A stretch of DNA of 64,000 nt, from the NCBI GenBank assembly GCA_041946965.1, contig JBHGBM010000011.1, positions 36,483 through 100,482 of the forward strand, read 5' to 3'. The position numbers were made by a program, and so were the translations under genes. Under the pieces are notes generated by a model that ran no database searches, was not told where the DNA came from, and saw only the letters and a list, made by a program, of their open reading frames with translations. The stretch comes from JBHGBM01 sp041946965 (lineage in GTDB: Bacteria; Acidobacteriota; Terriglobia; Bryobacterales; Bryobacteraceae). Shown piece by piece: positions 61,099 to 64,000 of this stretch (within the stretch, counting starts at the first letter, position 1; every line of letters begins with the position of its first letter).

Positions 61099-63297
61099 CT
61101 ACCGGCGGCGGATGCGGCTCTTGGCGGGACGGTCCGGCGCGCCGGTCACCAGCAGCCTATCATCGTTCGTCCAGTAGGTCAATTCGGAGCCGCGCGTCAC
61201 CCCCTCGCGGCTGTCCGCCAGTTGCGGCTCGCCGCCCCGCAGCACGATCTTCTCATCGCCGGCGTAATACTCCGCGTGCTCGCCCGTCCCCGTACGCGTG
61301 CGGCCCGCCGCCGATTGCACGATCCGCACCGCGCCGTCCGCGTACGCCTTCTCCACGCGCGATTCCTTCCCCTGCTCCGCCAGGTACGCACGGATCTCCG
61401 CCCCCTTCACCTCCAGCCCCGGCCGCGCCAGCACCGCCCCGCCCGTGTAGTGCGCCAGCCGGTCCGCTTCGGTGTAGAGAAGCCGCGGCGCCCGGACCGT
61501 AGTGAAGACGTTCTGCTTCGCGGAGGCTTCCAGAAACTGCGTCACCACGTTCCCCGCCGCCCTCAGCGTCCGCTTCCCGCGGTCGATATCCACCGTCTCC
61601 GCGTGGATGCGGCTGGCGCCCTGCCACAGCACCACCGCGCCTTCGTAGTGCACCGTGCGCTCGCGGTTGCGCGAGATCATGCTGCGCGCCACCGCCTGCA
61701 TGGGCTCGTCGCCCGAAAGCATCTCCGAGCCGCTGCGCTGCTTCTCCGGCAGCCGCGTGGAGTTCACCCGCCCGGTGGCCGTAAAGGTATCCTCGCGCTG
61801 ATCGAGCTGGATGCGGTCCGCCGAGGTCGAACCCGTGGCGTCCCACACCCGCGCGTCCCTCTCCAGCACCACCACGTTCGAACCCTGGTCCATGACGGCC
61901 TTCACCGCCCGCGCGCGCCGGTCACCCTCTTCGTACCAGAACTCGCCCCACTGTTCGATGGAGGACAACTCCCCCGTCTTCGGGTCGAATACCGCCGAGA
62001 AGTTCTGGCTGCGCGTGAGCGCGGCGGCGCGCCGGCGCTTGCGCTCTTCCGCCGGAGGCTCGGTGCGCGTCCGCGCGTCCACCGCGTGGAAGGTCTCCAT
62101 GCGGTTGGCGGCCCCGTAGCGGATCCACATGCGTTCCGCCTCCAGCTTGCGGTAGCGCTGCGCGTCGCGGCTCGGCAGGAACTCCAGGGTGCCCGCCGAG
62201 TGGGTCTCCACCTGCTCCATCTCGCTGCCGCCCGGCCGCATCTTCAGCGCCACCACCTCGCTGCGCAGCACCCGCCGTTCGGCGCCGCCCGCCGGCTTCG
62301 AGTCCACCACGCTGTTGCCCTGCGCCAGCGCCGTGGTGAGCGTGCTCTCGCCCGCCTGCACCGTGAAGTCCATGGTGACCCGGTCCGCGGTGAGCATGGT
62401 CTGGGCGTCCGCCGCCGCCGAGACCACGCGCGCATTGGTCTGCGCCACCACGTTGGTCACCCGGCCGCGCTCGTCCAGGTTCACCCACATCTCGTCGCCC
62501 GCGTAATCCAGCCGCCGCTTCGGCAGCGTCTCGGTGCCGCGCCCCTGCTGCGCCTCCACCAGCCGCATGATCCCGTTTTCCAGCGTCACCACCGCCGGCC
62601 CGGCATCGATCTGCGAAGTCTCGCGCTTCAGCTTCGCCCACGGCCGCAGCCAGATTTTCGATTCCGCTTCCTTGTACGTCAGCTCACCCGTCTCGATCCG
62701 CACCGGCTTCACACCCGCCGGCGTCCAGTCCAGCGTGACCTGCGCGTTGAGCAACAGTTCCTTGATTCCGGGATCGTAAGAGGCGCCCACCGAGTTCCCG
62801 CGCCCGTTCTCGAATTCGAACTGCGCGGCGCGCTGGGTGGTGGCCTTCCCGGTGGCGCTTTCATAGGTCACGCCCGAGGTGAGAATGCGCACGCGGTGCT
62901 TGCCCTCCGCGTTGACGCCCAGCAGGATCTCCACCTCGCCGTCGGAAAACAGCCGCTTCTCCACCGTGGCGAATTCCGCCGCCGCGCTCTTCACCAGATC
63001 GAACTCCGAACAGTCCTTCTTGAAGAGTTTCAACTCCACGCCGCGCAACTCCACCTTGGTGTTGTCCTTCGACTGTCCGAAGTCGCGCGCCTTCACTTCC
63101 ACCGCGGGGCACGCCTGGCCGGGAACGCTCTGGTACCAGGTGAACCCCTCGCGCGAGGCGCTCAGCGTGGCGGGAAGGTCCTTGGGTTTGGGCGGCGCCC
63201 CGTGGCGGAGCGCCCGCTGCCGCATTTGATACGTTACGGCGACGCCGCCCAGGATGGCCGCAATCACCGCCAGAATGAGCCAGCGGGTTCCGCGCAT
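61099..63297 (-). CDS. Fused LptC-LptA lipopolysaccharide export protein
   Basis: 732 residues. A single N-terminal membrane helix (WLILAVIAAILGGVAV) and the following 190 residues resemble LptC. The middle contains further OstA-like stretches (LTADRVTMDF, GNSVVD). The last 200 residues have the LptA/OstA pattern: SADRIQLDQREDTFTATGRVNSTR, IHAETVDIDRGKRTLRAAGNVVTQF, LLYTEADRLAHYTGGAVLARPG and GDEKIVLRGGEPQLAD. Separate LptC and LptA are about 190 and 180 residues, so this single chain could form much of the periplasmic bridge. It is co-transcribed with lptB. Confidence 0.8.
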   Translation of the reverse strand: MRGTRWLILAVIAAILGGVAVTYQMRQRALRHGAPPKPKDLPATLSASREGFTWYQSVPGQACPAVEVKARDFGQSKDNTKVELRGVELKLFKKDCSEFDLVKSAAAEFATVEKRLFSDGEVEILLGVNAEGKHRVRILTSGVTYESATGKATTQRAAQFEFENGRGNSVGASYDPGIKELLLNAQVTLDWTPAGVKPVRIETGELTYKEAESKIWLRPWAKLKRETSQIDAGPAVVTLENGIMRLVEAQQGRGTETLPKRRLDYAGDEMWVNLDERGRVTNVVAQTNARVVSAAADAQTMLTADRVTMDFTVQAGESTLTTALAQGNSVVDSKPAGGAERRVLRSEVVALKMRPGGSEMEQVETHSAGTLEFLPSRDAQRYRKLEAERMWIRYGAANRMETFHAVDARTRTEPPAEERKRRRAAALTRSQNFSAVFDPKTGELSSIEQWGEFWYEEGDRRARAVKAVMDQGSNVVVLERDARVWDATGSTSADRIQLDQREDTFTATGRVNSTRLPEKQRSGSEMLSGDEPMQAVARSMISRNRERTVHYEGAVVLWQGASRIHAETVDIDRGKRTLRAAGNVVTQFLEASAKQNVFTTVRAPRLLYTEADRLAHYTGGAVLARPGLEVKGAEIRAYLAEQGKESRVEKAYADGAVRIVQSAAGRTRTGTGEHAEYYAGDEKIVLRGGEPQLADSREGVTRGSELTYWTNDDRLLVTGAPDRPAKSRIRRR

Positions 63298-63418
63298 GGG
63301 GAAACTCCACTATATCAACGGGTGCGGCAGGCTTTCAGCCCACCGCCGGGCTTGGGTCCGGAGCAGGCCGTTGTCAACACAAATAAATATTTATTTATCA
63401 ATATATTACCAGGAAATC

Positions 63419-63445
63419 TTGTCACTCCTCAATGCAGTGTGCTAA
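63419..63445 (+). promoter_or_regulatory. CIRCE element (HrcA operator) of groESL
   Basis: TTGTCACTC-N9-GTGTGCTAA. It matches the consensus TTAGCACTC-N9-GAGTGCTAA at 7/9 and 8/9 positions with the exact 9-bp spacing. A likely -10 box TATATT (63402-63407) lies just upstream, which puts the transcription start at the edge of the element. HrcA would repress groESL until heat shock. Confidence 0.85.
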
Positions 63446-63455
63446 TAATAATCAT

Positions 63456-63484
63456 CGGAATCGGGCGAGCCGATCCCGATTCCG
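63456..63484 (+). repeat. Perfect inverted repeat in the groES leader
   Basis: CGGAATCGGG-N9-CCCGATTCCG, 10-bp perfect arms with a 9-base spacer, 11 bp after the CIRCE element and about 27 bp before the Shine-Dalgarno. It could be a second operator or, in the mRNA, a stable hairpin. No T-run follows, so it is not a terminator. Confidence 0.7.
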
Positions 63485-63524
63485 GCACCAAGAAAACACA
63501 CAACAAATCTGGAGGTTGTTTTCG

Positions 63525-63839
63525 ATGAACATTCGACCGCTCTATGACCGCATTGTGGTCAAGCGTATTGAACAGGAAGAAGTCATGCAGGGCGGCCTGT
63601 ACATCCCGGACACGGCCAAGGAAAAGCCCCAGGAGGGCGAAGTCGTCGCGGTAGGCAAGGGCAAACGCCTCGAGGACGGCAAGCTCGTGCCCCTGGACGT
63701 ACAGGTCGGCGACAGGATTCTGTTTGGCAAGTACTCCGGCAGCGATATCAAGATCGACGGAGTCGAGTACATGATCATGCGCGAGGACGAGGTTCTCGGC
63801 ATTTTGGAGTCTGCGCCCAAGGCGGCGAAGAAGGCTTAA
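63525..63839 (+). CDS. groES: Co-chaperonin GroES
   Basis: 104 residues, typical size. MNIRPLYDRIVVKRIEQEE at the start, the mobile-loop region GGLYIPDTAKEKPQEGEVVAVG, and GDRILFGKYSGSDIKIDGVEYMIMREDEVLGIL are conserved. It caps the GroEL ring during protein folding. A good Shine-Dalgarno (GGAGG) lies nine bases upstream of the ATG. The last nine residues (SAPKAAKKA) extend beyond the usual end. groEL follows 15 bp downstream; expression should be controlled by the CIRCE element. Confidence 0.97.
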   Translation: MNIRPLYDRIVVKRIEQEEVMQGGLYIPDTAKEKPQEGEVVAVGKGKRLEDGKLVPLDVQVGDRILFGKYSGSDIKIDGVEYMIMREDEVLGILESAPKAAKKA

Positions 63840-63854
63840 GAGGAGGAAATTCGA

Positions 63855-64000
63855 ATGGCGAAATCGATCACTTATGCGGAAGGCGCGCGGCAGGCCATTC
63901 TGCGCGGCGTCAATCAGCTTGCGGACGCGGTGAAGGTCACGCTCGGCCCCAAGGGCCGCAACGTCGTGCTCGAGAAGAAGTTCGGCGGTCCGAACATCAC
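63855..64000 (+). CDS. groEL: Chaperonin GroEL, N-terminal fragment
   Basis: Only 48 codons are in the window; the gene continues past the right edge. MAKSITYAEGARQAILRGVN is followed by the conserved ADAVKVTLGPKGRNVVLEK, which contains the ATP-binding TLGPKGRN motif. AGGAGG sits eight bases before the ATG. It forms an operon with groES. Confidence 0.97.
   Translation, partial: MAKSITYAEGARQAILRGVNQLADAVKVTLGPKGRNVVLEKKFGGPNI

Overview
This 64 kb window is high-GC chromosomal DNA that most resembles an acidobacterium of the Solibacter/Bryobacter group. The assignment is inferred from gene content, not from a marker-gene tree. A secreted protein at 7173-9035 ends in what looks like the 'Solibacter uncharacterized C-terminal domain' (TIGR03437). 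There are five very large Oar-like TonB-dependent receptors, each with an N-terminal carboxypeptidase-regulatory-like domain and no SusD partner, plus several Tat-type sulfatases/esterases. I saw no tRNA, rRNA, CRISPR array, insertion sequence or prophage. Most genes sit in tight same-strand clusters.

Layout. 1-448: edge of a secreted esterase gene and a small basic ORF. 423-4755: a zinc hydrolase of AspA/M14 type, then a glycerol-3-phosphate module (glpD, a divergent OPA-family transporter and a GntR/HutC regulator) with two identical TGTCTAGACA operators at the divergent promoters. 4745-10323: MauE/DoxX-like redox membrane protein, small envelope protein, FecR-domain protein, beta-propeller/TIGR03437 protein, TPR-like protein and a cold shock protein with a clear terminator. 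10485-19306: two TonB receptors, one translationally coupled to a GxGYxYP-type protein. 19518-22643: two repeat proteins and rnc. 22723-27768: M55 D-aminopeptidase, a sulfatase plus (alpha/alpha)-barrel pair, and an iron alcohol dehydrogenase. 27832-29235: LamG/HYR secreted protein. 29550-34859: class V aminotransferase and serA (serine synthesis), YqeY-like protein and an OPT transporter. 34870-36547: a three-gene module (nucleotidyltransferase, XRE regulator, unknown protein) with two related palindromes. 36670-42455: aconitase, 5'-nucleotidase, small HExxH protein, TlpA-like lipoprotein and a stand-alone DsbD-alpha protein. 42498-56956: a catabolic island with three TonB receptors, a cupin, a sulfatase, an esterase and a PfkB sugar kinase. 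57174-60205: unknown protein, an Nramp-related transporter with NRMT-type (Mg2+) motif residues, and a soluble MgtE-like sensor (PRC, MgtE-N, CBS) preceded by a structured leader. 60364-63297: lptB and a fused lptC-lptA gene. 63419-64000: groES and the start of groEL behind a CIRCE element.

How it fits together. The receptors, sulfatases, esterases, GxGYxYP protein and sugar kinase suggest uptake and breakdown of sulfated or acylated polysaccharides. The glp module supplies glycerol phosphate catabolism under local repression. The lpt genes, redox proteins and FecR/TPR proteins belong to the cell envelope. The most original leads are the NRMT-like transporter/MgtE-sensor pair with its structured leader, and the XRE-nucleotidyltransferase module with its two palindromes.
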